From positions 1-64,000 of the forward strand of contig CAJNOL010001276.1 of the NCBI GenBank assembly GCA_905250125.1: DNA of 64,000 nt, given 5' to 3'. Origin of the DNA: Rotaria sordida (lineage: Eukaryota > Rotifera > Eurotatoria > Philodinida > Philodinidae). This document shows, piece after piece, positions 18,274 through 29,575 of this stretch; within the stretch, counting starts at the first letter, position 1; the number at the start of each line of letters is the position of its first letter. Position numbers and translations under genes: made by a program. The notes under the pieces were generated by a model, which was given only the letters and a program-made list of their open reading frames with translations, searched no databases and was not told where the DNA came from.

Positions 18274-18510
18274 TAAATTGTTCTTACAGTTTCATCAGTA
18301 AGTCTTATTTCATAAGATACATTATTTTTTTTTTTTATCTAGATTAATCACAACGATAGATTCATAAGTATCAAATTATAAAATAAATTATACTCTTTCA
18401 TGTATAGAATAATTGCAACATCAATTTCATCAGTAAATATGACTTCATAATATGAATTATAAATTTTTTTTATTTAGATTAATATCAATTATAAATTTAT
18501 CGGTAAGCAT
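18274..18510. repeat. Degenerate tandem array, unit 65-70 bp, with splice-like junctions
   Basis: The motif TTCATCAGTAAG or close variants recurs at 18291, 18360, 18425 and 18495 (spacing 69, 65 and 70). Two intervals contain a T-rich run ending ATCTAG or ATTTAG followed by ATTAATNNCAA, and a third has TGTATAG followed by AATAATTGCAA. Each unit therefore looks like a mini-exon of about 25 nt bounded by AG and GTAAG. The array sits between two palindromic elements. No protein product is evident. Confidence 0.5.
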
Positions 18511-18526
18511 AATTGAAATAAAAAAT

Positions 18527-19443
18527 TACTTAGGGCATACTAAAAGTAGTGTCGTCATGATCTTATTTCGATATAGAAACCTTGAAGAAGTTTTCTTTTT
18601 TTATGTAATGATAGAGAAAGCGATGCTCTGTTTTTCTATGCTATTGGATCATTATTGAACTAATATCGTAATAATAAAATTACGATAAGAACCTTTTTTT
18701 TTGTAAAATGTGATGGTTGTACTAATGCTATTTGAAAAAAAGGCCGAGTGAGCATTCTTTGAATAACTTTTCATAGGAAGAAGTTAGAGACCTGCGGTTT
18801 TCAGTGTTCGAAAGAAGAGATGAAGATACGTCGAATTATATGCTTCAAATTTTTTCGGTCTGATCTTTTTTAAGGTTTTCGATCGACTTCTTTGAAAAGA
18901 AATCTACTTCACGAGGTGTATACAACAAATTTTTAATTGTCAGATATGTATTGAAATTAATTTATCAGAAGTCATAGGTATCCTAGTTGAAGTTGTAAGT
19001 GGTTTTTCTAGCAACTTCTGTGAAAAAATGTGTTTTTGCTGTTTGCTGTTTAATAAAAAACCATTTTTTTGACACTTCGAAAATTGATTAAACAAATATC
19101 AGATAACATATTTGGAAAACCCATAATATACGATTTGGTGCATCTTCATCTCTTCTTTCGAATAGTGAAAACCGCAGCTCTCTAACTTCTTCCTATGAAT
19201 AGTTATTCAAAAAATCTTCACACGGCCTTTTTTTTCAAATAGCATTAGTACAACTGTCACATTTTACAAAAAAAAGGTTCTTATCATAATTTTATTATTA
19301 TGATATCAGTTCAATAATGATCCAATAGCATAGAAAAATAGAACATCGTTTTCTCTATCATCACAAAAAAAAAAGAAAATTTCTTCAAGCTTTCTATATG
19401 GAAATAAGATAATGACGACATTACTTCGGATATGCCCTAAGTA
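18527..19443. mobile_element. Long inverted-repeat element flanked by TA
   Basis: The element at 18529-19441 begins CTTAGGGCATACTAAAAGTA and ends with the reverse complement of CTTAGGGCATATCCGAAGTA. Arms of about 280-300 bp pair well, including the segments around CTATTGGATCATTATTGAAC and TAGAGACCTGCGGTTTTC. A TA dinucleotide flanks each end (18527-18528 and 19442-19443). There is no transposase inside, so it is probably a Tc1/mariner-type MITE. Confidence 0.7.
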
Positions 19444-19799
19444 TATTTTTATATGTACGGGGGAGGGCGAAAGAAAAATTCATCCGTCTAGCTTATGAGA
19501 AACTCATGAGAATACAACAAGAAACGACATCATATACGACAGTTTATAATAGTCATAATTCTTGTGCTAGATTTCGAAAGAAATCCTTACAAGATCACTA
19601 TTACGATCTATCAGAGATTCTTTTATAGAAAACTGACCAAAGTTACTCATCCATCAATTTTTAAAAAATTGTAGGTTAATCCGGGTTTAATGGTATGAGT
19701 TTGTTCAACAAGTTCCTGAACTTGATCATACCATAATGCAACGATTCGAAATTATTTTGATCGCTTAGGTTTTTCTAGATTTGATTAAATGGTATCAGA

Positions 19800-20045
19800 T
19801 CCAGATTATTATATTGATACTTTCAGATGCAAGATAATCGAATACATCTTTATGAATATGTGATTTTTCACTATTATAGTAAAGTTTAGTTGCATGAGCA
19901 TCAAAGAAGATCTTTTGTTCCTGATTGTGCTGATAACGAGCTGTAAACAGATACTAATGTAATAATCATGATCAACAGTTTGTCCTCGCTCAAAATGATG
20001 GATTAAGATTGAACCAGTTGACTTAGAGAAAATATAAAGCAAGGT
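19800..20045 (-). pseudogene. Mariner transposase relic
   Basis: The minus-strand frame carries STGSILIHHFERGQTVDHDY and, after YISICLQLVISTIRNKRSS, shifts frame. In the next frame it reads HATKLYYNSEKSHIHKDVFD, then YLASES. This is the segment before and around the second catalytic Asp of mariner transposases (usual form xHHDNARPHx), here decayed to YYNSEKSH. Stops and a frameshift show it is dead. A similar relic may extend toward 20.5 kb, but I could not align that part with confidence. Confidence 0.65.
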
Positions 20046-21040
20046 ACTTGAAGCGAAACAACTTTATCAAACTATTTCTAGTGAAGGGTCGTCGCTTTCT
20101 ATTCAGACAGTATTCGATGGTTTTCAAGCAATTTGTTTATAATAAAGCTATGACTGATGATCTATCACCGCAATTTTCACTAATTGTGTTTTTTGCATTG
20201 TCGGATGCACTTAGGCTATTGAGCATCAGTCAGTTATTTGGGTATATTGTGGACGGTGATTTTTTTCAGCTACAAATTATCAGAACTAATTCACTGAATA
20301 GTTCCATAGCTAGAATCATTTTACACTTGCGCTTATCAATTTTCACGTGGGATCATCATCAATAAAGCCAGGAGGTTTGTTCGATATGTTTAGGTGTTGC
20401 CTCAAGTGTAGATCTGTCAAGTCATACATCATCTTCAATCTCATTCCCGCCTTGAAGACATCATATTAACATCATTGAATTATCTCGAGAGATTAAGCCT
20501 GATCGTCAAAGACAAAGTATATTTCACTATGAATAAGTGTTCGTTAAAAATGAGAACAGCGAGCCATTAAAGTAAAATATATTTGAAATCTTATTGGATC
20601 TAACAGTTGTTTGAAAACATCTAACAACGGGACATCCTTAACTGTCGGGGCGCCGTTCAACATGATACTATGGGTACGAGTAAATTTCTGTGAGACTAAG
20701 AAGAGCCTACAAGACTTCCGGCCTATGGCCTACTAGTGAACAGTCTGAAGTAGTGATATGAATCATTTTGCCTTTCTTTCTATTTGTGATATATGTGTGT
20801 CATCCTATCTGTCATATACATATGTCACTTTCTCTTTCTATTCTCCAGCTAGATATTTTCCATTGTAAGCGCTCACAGAGTTTTTTTTATATGCTGTACG
20901 GATATTTCTAACATAGCGTGTTATTCATCATCCTGTATATATATATAGCTGTGATCTTACTGTAATAAAGAAGATACAGAGTGGTAGCATACAATCATCT
21001 TTAGTCAATAGCTTATTGGAATCGAAAAGATACAATATCA
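20046..21040. other. Repeat-like intergenic DNA
   Basis: It contains a plus frame at 20048-20365 that lies opposite or next to the mariner relic and has no recognisable product. It also holds a less A/T-rich patch around 20640-20740 and a stretch near 20960 with AATAAAG in a possible LTR-like context. Nothing here is firm enough to name. Confidence 0.35.
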
Positions 21041-21406
21041 CAAGAGTTATGACTGTTTTATTGAATTTTTTAGTCAGAGCAAGATATTTCTGAAAACATC
21101 AAAATGAAGAATTTGATCCTGAAATGTTGCCAATAGATACAGCTTATAATTATTAAAATGGTCCGAAAATTTCTCAATTTCCAAAACAAACAACATCTTA
21201 CCACTGAAGAACACAATAATGAAATCCACTCAAAAGTTGAGTATCTCGAGAATGAGATGTTCATTTTTTTTTTGAAACTTTCAGAATTTTTTAATGATTA
21301 TAAGCTGTATCTATAAGCAATATTGTAAAATAAAATTCTTCATTTTGATATTATTCGAAATGCCTTACCGTGATTAAAAAATAAAGTAGAACAACTATAA
21401 CTCTTC
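21041..21406. mobile_element. Inverted-repeat element, about 370 bp
   Basis: Left arm segments AAGAGTTATGACTG, ATCAAAATGAAGAATTT and TAGATACAGCTTATAAT each have reverse complements in order near 21290-21406. The arms are about 140 bp. No coding frame and no clear target duplication. Confidence 0.6.
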
Positions 21407-22214
21407 AATAGTACGCCACAGATCCGAACTTCTCGAGCCTTTTTTTAGTCTCCTAGAGGTCTATTCATAGTCATAATTTCAGGTTAAACGACGCCCGAAA
21501 CAGAAACTGGAAGCGAATCAATGAAACTTGGTTTGCTTTCACCCTCTAGTCTAAACGTTGCAGATGTTGTATCTCGTAAAAGTTAGTTATGAATGATATT
21601 AGATACCTAGATTTCGTTCATTGATCATTCTTTTATTAATAAACACTCTATTAAAAAAAACAGATCTCATGTTAGCGCGTCGAAATTTCCTACGGAATCT
21701 AACATATGTGTTGGTTATTGTATAAAAGTTTTACTCCACGACAGATTATTGTATGATAAATGTCGTTGAGTAAATAATATATTTTTATTATCAAAATATA
21801 TTTAAAAGACAAAAATCAAAACGTCGATTGTTATCAATTCGATCTCAAAATTAGATCATTTATAAAAGCTTCTATCAATTTTAAGCACTATGAACAATGT
21901 GTATCGCACAAAGTAGATGTCAGTTAATGCCAAACATACATACGCTGATGATGATTCACAACTAAATAGTATTGGTTACAAATAAATTTATTTAGTTGAC
22001 ACAAAAAAAAGGTCTTTTTTTTTCGGCATCCTTGTTAGAAAAAATTGTATGAATGCAAAAATAATCTTTATTTATGGGTTCTCTTGTTTTTTTTTGTTTT
22101 AAATATCATATTCATTTTAGATTCAAACTATTTCAATTCGAATATTAACTGTGAATATTAAAATGAATCTATAAAATTTTGATTTCATTTTTGAAATCAA
22201 ACATATTAATCATC
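21407..22214. other. Upstream region of KMT5
   Basis: A/T-rich with no recognisable gene. It should contain the KMT5 promoter. A 5'-UTR boundary cannot be assigned. Confidence 0.4.
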
Positions 22215-25200
22215 ATGTACAGTGGAATACCTCGAGCCGTAGCTGATCTCTGGTAGAAAATTTTTATTTAATTTATTTATTTTTTTATTCAATTATTTTC
22301 TGTTTTTTTTTTTTTTTTTTTTCTTTATAATATTTAGTGAGAACGATGATCTTGCAACAATGATCATTGTTGATAGTATGTTTGGATTTACAACACATAA
22401 AATGAATGTTCGTTTTCGACCAAATCGTCGTTTATCTCCACAATGGAAATTAGCTGTAAAAAGATTTCAACAACATATTGATTATGAACAATGTTTTACT
22501 GAATTAACTTCAATTGGAAATTGGTATGATCATTTACTTGCACGTAAAAGTTCAGCACAATTAACTGCATTAAAAGAACATGTAAGTAATAAAAAAAAAA
22601 AGAAACACAAAACAAATATTTAAAGAAAAAATAATTTAGATGTTTCGTTTTTTACATTTGTTCAATAAAAATTCCGGTGTTACACTTGAACCATGTCATC
22701 GTTATTCAACAGAAAGTTTTGGAGGAAAAGTAGTAGCTACAAAAGAATGGTAAGATAGATTGTTTGTATAAAAACAAAAATTTTCACACCTTGTTTTACG
22801 GGTTATTCATTTACCTTTGAAAGAAATAATAAAAGAAAAAGCAAGAGCATCATATTTTTATAGACAATATAGAATTTATTATGATATTAATATTTGAGAC
22901 TAAAGTTTTTCTGTTTGATTCAGTATTTAAAATTGGAATTATATTAAAAATAATTAGTTTTCATAAAATTTCATTACAAAAAGAAAAATACACAAGGAAT
23001 AGATAGTTGAAGAATGTCAGTTTGTTTTGATTTAAGTAATATCTAATTATTACAATGAATATATTGATCAACCACTTTTCTTTGATATTGAGAACATATC
23101 ATCGTTCACGTTTTTCTCGATGGTCAACGAAATATATGAATAGAGAATTCTCGTGAGTATCTTTGTTTCACACTTTATAGGACTAATTAACCTCACGATT
23201 TTGATTCAATAATGTAATATGAATAGATAATAGTTACTTTAAAGCAAACAAGATGATATAGCTTAATTTTTATACATTAAAACCTCTCTATGTGATTACC
23301 TTCTCATTCTAAGCAGTAGGCACTTGTTTTTTAGTCCCATCAACAATAACAACCTCTGTAATGTGAGCAACGTATGTTCTATTACTCAAGCGCAGGATGA
23401 GAAAAAACAACTGATATTCTGTGTAATGAGTTAAAATAAATAATCATAGGATGCGTATAAAAATGGAATGAACTAATCGTGAAAATTAAAAAAGAAAAAA
23501 AACACCAATCTTCGACAAAAGCAATAGCGCTTGGTATAATATCGAATCATGTGAATACGTGCTGATTTATTTCTGATTAAAAAAAGTTGAATTAATATAA
23601 TTGTTGGAAAGAAGAGAAAAATCATCTTGTGCAACACGAAAAACAATTGCAATTGAATATTTATAACGAGTACAGCAAAATAAATGATTCTCTTAGTATT
23701 TTTTCAAAAGATTCAGCTTTTGATTCTTGACAAAATCCGTATATTTTTTTTTTTCATGATCAAATACTTCCTAGTCTTCTGATATGTCACATCAAAAAGT
23801 ACGACTTTCTTTTCGCAAAAGTTTTAGTATCACAAGTATTAATTGTTCAAGCGATGTTATTTTCTTGGCTGTAATCTGTTCTTGTTTATTATTGGCAAAT
23901 TTTCATTGATATTAATTTAATCTAATTAATATGTGATGCAAAAGTCTTTACAAAAATGTCAAGTTATGTTATACCATATTCCTGATTTCTAAATCAATCA
24001 AACATTTTTGTTTTTTGTTATAAAGAGCAAATTTTGTATCAGGCATATTTTTCTAGAACGAATCTGACGAAGCAGAAAAACCTCCAAAAAAAAAGTTCTT
24101 GCAACTTCACTATCGAGCAACAGAATTTTTTATTTAAATTAGAAGGGAAATGAAAAAACATATTTAATGCTAATTTTTGTAGTGTAAAGAGTATTCTTTT
24201 CAATGGTGCACCGGAAGTTAAATTTACTCTTGATTTTTTTACAAAAATACAACTTTATCTAAAAAAAAGACTAAGTAATTTGGTTGTTCTTACTATCTGA
24301 CCATTTTGTAACGGTAAAAAAAGTTTTCTCTGCTAAATTCCTATGACCTGAAAGATTTCGAATAACTAACACAAAAAATAATTCAGTTCATGCATAATTT
24401 CTAAAGATGATAACTGATATTTTTGCAAATTGATATTTCTCGGAATAGGCTGTATTCCACAAAAATTTTCTAAAAACGAGAGTTTTTGATATATTTTTGT
24501 TTCGGTTTGGTTCATTTATATAGCTGAAAATAATTTAGAAATATAGACTTTTCAAAGGTGTTTGGTTTTGGATTTTTGCTTCTCATCAGGTTTGTTTCGA
24601 AAAAATATATTTAGTGCAAAATTTGTACTTCAGGCATTGTTCTTCCTAGCAAAAAAAAAATGTTTGATTGGTTTAGAAGTTGGGAATATGGTACAACAGA
24701 GTTTGACATTTTTGCAAAGACTTTTGCATCGCATATTAATTAATATATTGGTTATTCAAAGACTAACGAGTGTCCTATGAGTTTTGGATCTCAACGAAAA
24801 TTAGTTTATATATAAACGAAGGGTGATCCCTACTCAACTGTATCTATATGAACTTTGAGTACTTCAGATAATCTTTTAAATGATATTATCTCTTTTAGTA
24901 ATAAGGATATAAACAGAAGAAACTTGATTGTATGGATGCGCATCCTTAATAGAGTCACTCTATGACATCTAGAATATTTTCAACATTTTTTTGGTTCGGT
25001 CAAATTAATAAATACTCATCCATACCTCACTTGTATGCCAATTTGTGGTTATTCATTTGATTGTTAAAATTTTCAGTTAAATCATCCAATACTTGTAAAA
25101 TCAAAAGACTCCAACATAATAACACAAACTTACATACGATCGTTTAACTCAATGATGGTGTAATGAAGGTTTTGCGTCCTATGTCGATAAGAATCCTTAG

Positions 25201-28200
25201 TCTTCGAATAATCAATGCACTAATCAACTAGATTATTCAATATCAATGAAAGTTTGCTAGTAACAAATGAGAATAGATTACAGTCGAAAATAACATCACT
25301 TGAACAATCAATATTTTTAATAACAAAACTTTTTCGAAAAGACAAAACTAGAAATGAGTACTTTTTGATATTGTATGTTACAACACAAGGAAACAATTGT
25401 GTATTAATAAAGATATAAAATTTTTCAGAGAATTATTCTGTCGCATACGTTAGGTTGCAAAAAAGAAACTGAAAACCTCCCAATAATGAACACCTTCGCA
25501 GAGTGAACACTTTTGACTGGTTCCCATAATGCTCATATCGAACAACAACCGAAAAAAAAAACTGAAAGTCTAAAATTATTATATAAAATATGAAGTTTTT
25601 TGTTTTCTTTTATTGTAAACAGTTGTATAATTGATAATAAATTAATAATATTTTAGGGCTGTTAATGATAAAATTGAAATGTTAATTGGATGTATTGCTG
25701 AATTAAGTCCTGAAGAAGAACAAGCTTTTCTGAAACCAGGTATTAACGATTTTTCAGTTATGTATTCATGTCGTAAAAAATGTTCTCAATTATGGCTTGG
25801 ACCTGCTGGTATTTAAATAATAAATTATTTTTTTAAGATAATCTTTTTTTTTCTCTTTTCATTTAGCTTATATTAATCATGATTGTCGTGCTAATTGCAA
25901 AGTAATTTAGTTCGTGAGATATATATTAAAAAAAAATTATAGTATGTTTTGTTCTAGTTTGTAGCTACAGGTTTAAGTTCAGCTTATATTCATGTACTTC
26001 GTCCAATTGAAATTGGTGATGAAATAACTTGTTGTTATGGATCGGATTTTTTTGGTGATAATAATTCACTTTGTGAATGTCATAGCTGTGAAATGTAATT
26101 TTTTTTTTTGAGTCTTAATTTTGTATGATGAATATAAATATATTTTAGACTTGGTAAAGGTGCATTTCTAGAAAAAAATTCATCTATAACACCATCTTTA
26201 ATAAATACTGATCTTATTTCAATTCAAACAATTCCATCTTCTAATGTTCCAGATGAACAAGTAACAGTATCACCACAAATGAATAGAATTATTTCTACAC
26301 GTTTACGTCAAACTGATAAACGTCTTCTACGTAAAACTCATTCAACTAATAATATCATTGAAAAGCAAGAAAAAAGTATGAACTTTAATCAATAATAATA
26401 ATAATAAAACATTATTTATGAATTTATTTTTAGAAAAAACTAATGAAGAAACGGCTACAACAGTTTCTAAATCACCAACAGTAGTCTATCGTAATAAAAA
26501 TGGTCAATTTGCTTCCTCACCAAATGGATCGAAATCAATAAAAACGGTAAAAAAAACTTCTTATAAACTATTAGAATCTAATATATTATTTAAGTTTAGT
26601 CTTCTCGAAGGAAAAAAACAAAACCTACGATTAATGCTTCATTACAATCATTTTCACCTACTTATCCTTTATCAACTTCAAACAAATTAACATCACGACA
26701 AAGTAGTACAAACTCACCGGTGACTATTAATCAAGATAAATCATCAACAACAACAATATCATCAATTAATTCTGATGACCCTGCTTCAAATTCTCCTTCA
26801 TCAATAATAACAACTACAGTGAATTCAAATGTATGAAATCAACAAAGATCTCTTAAAAACAATATTGCTAACGAGGGAACATACTCAATTGTCCAATCAC
26901 TTTTTTGATCGAGACTATATTCGGATGAGAGGCCGCGGTAATTAGTATAAAAGATTAAGAGGATTTGACTGTCTGAACCTTCGTTTTTGAGATATAGAAT
27001 TTCGACTTGAAAGTTTCATTGATTTTTGAATCTTCTACTCTAACATATGAATACTGAAAAACCTTCCGATAAAAAAAGGATCGCCATGATTGAATGGGTA
27101 TCTATAAGGTACTGTGCTCAAACCTCAATATCACTAGCTATGAAATGATCCTAGATAAGTCACTAACGATTGTTTACCTCGGATCACGCGTTCAATAATA
27201 TTGTTGACTATATTGTGACATACAGCTACTCTTGTGACTAGCAATTGAGCGCAGGAACTCTGTGTCAGACTGGTCTTCTGTCCAAGGCTACAGCTAGTCA
27301 TAGTTGTATGGAAGATATCAGGCTGCTGAATCTGTGACTAGACAGTACTCCATATCATAAGGTAGTCAAAAGGCAGGATAGTCTTTCTTCTTTCGGATAA
27401 AAAGAAAAGGACGACCATGCTTCTTATACTAATATTGTAGGATATCAGATACTTCAATCAGTGAAACTTTCACAATATGTCAGCGTTATTGAGAACTTCA
27501 TTTCTACAAAGTTTCGAGTCGAAGTTCAAAATTGGATTTTTATGGTGATCTGAGGAGACCACAGTTTTCTATTAAAACATTGCAGTAAAAATTCGATAGC
27601 TCAGGAATAATGGTTCAGAACAGTTGAATCCTCTTAAGTTTTTTTTTTATACTATTCGCCATGGTCTCTCACTTGAGTATAGTTTCGATCAAAAAGCAAT
27701 CTGACATTCGGGGACATTTGAGAATTCAGTAACAGGATGATGAAGAAATGTGTTCCAAAATAGATAGAATAAAACAACTTTCCTATGATTAGCAACAACA
27801 GCTACATTGTGTTTCACATTTTAATTTCATAACGAATTGCGTTAATAACTTTATTAATTTGTTTAGTTACCTACTATAACTACTCGACCATCTCGTCTTC
27901 TTTCACCTACATTATCAACATCTTCATCTTCTTCATTTTCATCATCTTCACCAACATATCGTAGAAGTCGTCAACGTACTTCATCACAATATTCATCATC
28001 ATCAACATCATTATCAACAACTACACATTCAAATAATCCAAATTTTCTTATTTGGCGTCCAACAATTCGTTCAAGTCGTCATTCAAGTTCATCATCAATT
28101 AGTTCTCTATCATCAACTACTGATAGTGAACATAATAATTCTAATGAAATATCTCCACGACGAATTCTTCCAAAATTAACAATTCGTATGAAACCTGATC

Positions 28201-28346
28201 CATTTTCATTAGATGATGTTGAAAATATAAAATCATCAAAATCATCTATGGTTAACGTTAAACTTGATAATAAAAAACGACCGTTGATGGATACAACAAT
28301 TCATGAAACACCATCATTACGTGCAAAAAAACGTCGAAAAACATAG
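22215..28346 (+). CDS. KMT5B: Histone H4-K20 methyltransferase, KMT5B/C (SUV420H) family
   Basis: Ten exons: 22215-22252, 22338-22581, 22640-22749, 25657-25808, 25867-25901, 25958-26094, 26149-26375, 26434-26546, 26600-26830 and 27867-28346, giving 588 residues in frame. The family N-helical region is clear ([22 protein letters not shown]). The SET domain follows: [45 protein letters not shown], the SAM-site motif [13 protein letters not shown] at about 183-195 and [14 protein letters not shown] with Tyr about 220. The zinc ligands CECHSC lie at 232-237. It would di- and trimethylate H4K20 in heterochromatin. The C-terminal half is a Ser/Thr-rich disordered tail ending in a basic AKKRRKT stretch that could be a nuclear signal. 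Introns 3 and 9 are enlarged by repeats. AATAAA at 28531-28536 is the likely poly(A) signal. Confidence 0.95.
23925..24740. mobile_element. Inverted-repeat element in KMT5 intron 3
   Basis: The left arm ATTAATATGTGATGCAAAAG continues TCTTTACAAAAATGTCAA and ACCATATTCC. The right arm is its approximate reverse complement, ending GCATATTAAT at 24740. Arms of about 170 bp with mismatches extend to the AAATTTTG and CAGGCAT segments. It is non-coding and contributes to the 2.9 kb intron length. Confidence 0.6.
26884..27722. mobile_element. Inverted-repeat element in KMT5 intron 9
   Basis: The left arm (CTCAATTGTCC, TTTTTTGATCGAGACTATA, GATGAGAGGCC, AGTATAAAAG, AAGAGGATT) has its reverse complement in order between about 27615 and 27722. 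The interior has a direct repeat, GATAAAAAAAGGATCGCCATG-like near 27069 and GATAAAAAGAAAAGGACGACC-like near 27397, suggesting nested insertion. No transposase. Confidence 0.6.
27735..27866. repeat. Dispersed repeat copy reaching the KMT5 intron 9 acceptor
   Basis: The segment from GTGTTCCAAAATAGATAG through CAGCTACATTGTGTTTCACA and TTTTAAT resembles 62768-62862 inside an ESRP intron. A shorter copy of its end (ATTGTGTTTCATATTTTAAT) lies at about 8956-8975, before the acceptor of FAM135 intron 9. Confidence 0.55.
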
Positions 28347-28530
28347 AACAAAAGAAAAAGAAATATTTGTTCTTTACACATACGTATATATATAATGTGG
28401 CACGGCTCAGATGGTGTTTGTGTATATATATTGATTCGCTGTATTCATTTTATTGTGTGTTGTCGTTTGATTTCTATTGTGTTTTGTCATTAAACAGAAA
28501 AAGAAATCTCATATAAAGTTATTTATCTTG

Positions 28531-28536
28531 AATAAA
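28531..28536 (+). promoter_or_regulatory. Polyadenylation signal of KMT5
   Basis: AATAAA about 185 nt after the KMT5 stop codon. Confidence 0.5.
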
Positions 28537-28694
28537 GTCCATTTTAATGCTAAAAAATAAGTTAAAGTATAATGTAATTATTTATGAAACTATTGTTTTT
28601 GTCTTTCTAATACAAGAGTTTCATCAAACGATTTGTAAATTCACTAATATAAATAGATATGTTAAGAAGTTTCTCATCAATTATATATGATTTC

Positions 28695-29575
28695 ATTCTT
28701 ATTCCTCGTTAGAAAGAGTAAAGTCTCCATTACAAAGTTATATAAAAATATTTCATTCAAAATATTTACTGAAGGCTGAAAAAGTTTAAAGAGCATGTTT
28801 GACTGGAGAAGTTTCTCGGAGTGCTTCCGAAATAGAGATGTGACGAGTAAGCTTTTTTCGTACCCTGACTGAATAAAATTTTCTTACCATGGCCTTATTC
28901 TACCCAGTACATCTCTATTCTAGAATTTAGAAGAAAACCCTCCATCCACTAAGAAAGTTGGTCTTATTTTTTGTATTGTATCGAGTTTTGTAGTGTTATT
29001 AGAGGACATTCTGAACATATAAAAATAAAATTTTCTTAGGTGTCAATTGAGTTCGAAATCGACATTTCTCTCTAATAACCTTTACTAGCAAAAAGTAGGC
29101 ATAATTAATAAGTGATTTCGAAAAATAAGATTTTTTCCAGCAATTAAAGTTAATGAAATTCCATACTTTTTGTTGTATTTGAGTTTAGTGAGTCGTCTAC
29201 AAAAGCACATAATATCAAACAGAATATTAGACACTATGATAAAACATTTTTTGGTGTTGTAGAGAGAACATGAAATTTTTAATAAAACTATTTGCCTTGG
29301 AACCTACGATTTTGTAACTCGAATGTTTTGATATTACTAGAAAAAAGCACATCATTTTGGTTATTTTCACACATAATGTACCTAAGAAATTTCAAAACTC
29401 GAGTGCAAGATAAATCGATCAAATGCACTTCTCATCATTGATTTTGTATGAAGTTGCAAAGTTCTTTTTAAGTCAAACATGTTCCTAAAACTTTTCAGCC
29501 CTCGGTAAGTATTTTGAACGAAAACTTTTTACCCATCTTTGTGTACGAGAAACTTTACTCTTTCTAATAAGAATA
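28695..29575. mobile_element. Inverted-repeat element downstream of KMT5
   Basis: The left arm segments TTAGAAAGAGTAAAG, TCATTCAAAATATTTACTGA, GGCTGAAAAAGTTT and CATGTTTGACT have reverse complements in order in 29462-29575. The arms are about 110 bp. No coding frame. Confidence 0.6.

Noticed and set aside
20048..20365. 105-residue plus-strand frame
   Set aside because: No recognisable content. It adjoins the minus-strand mariner relic and is most likely a chance frame in repeat DNA.
20640..21000. Possible LTR remnant (less A/T-rich patch followed by an AATAAAG context)
   Set aside because: No matching second LTR, primer-binding site or polyprotein frame was found in the window.
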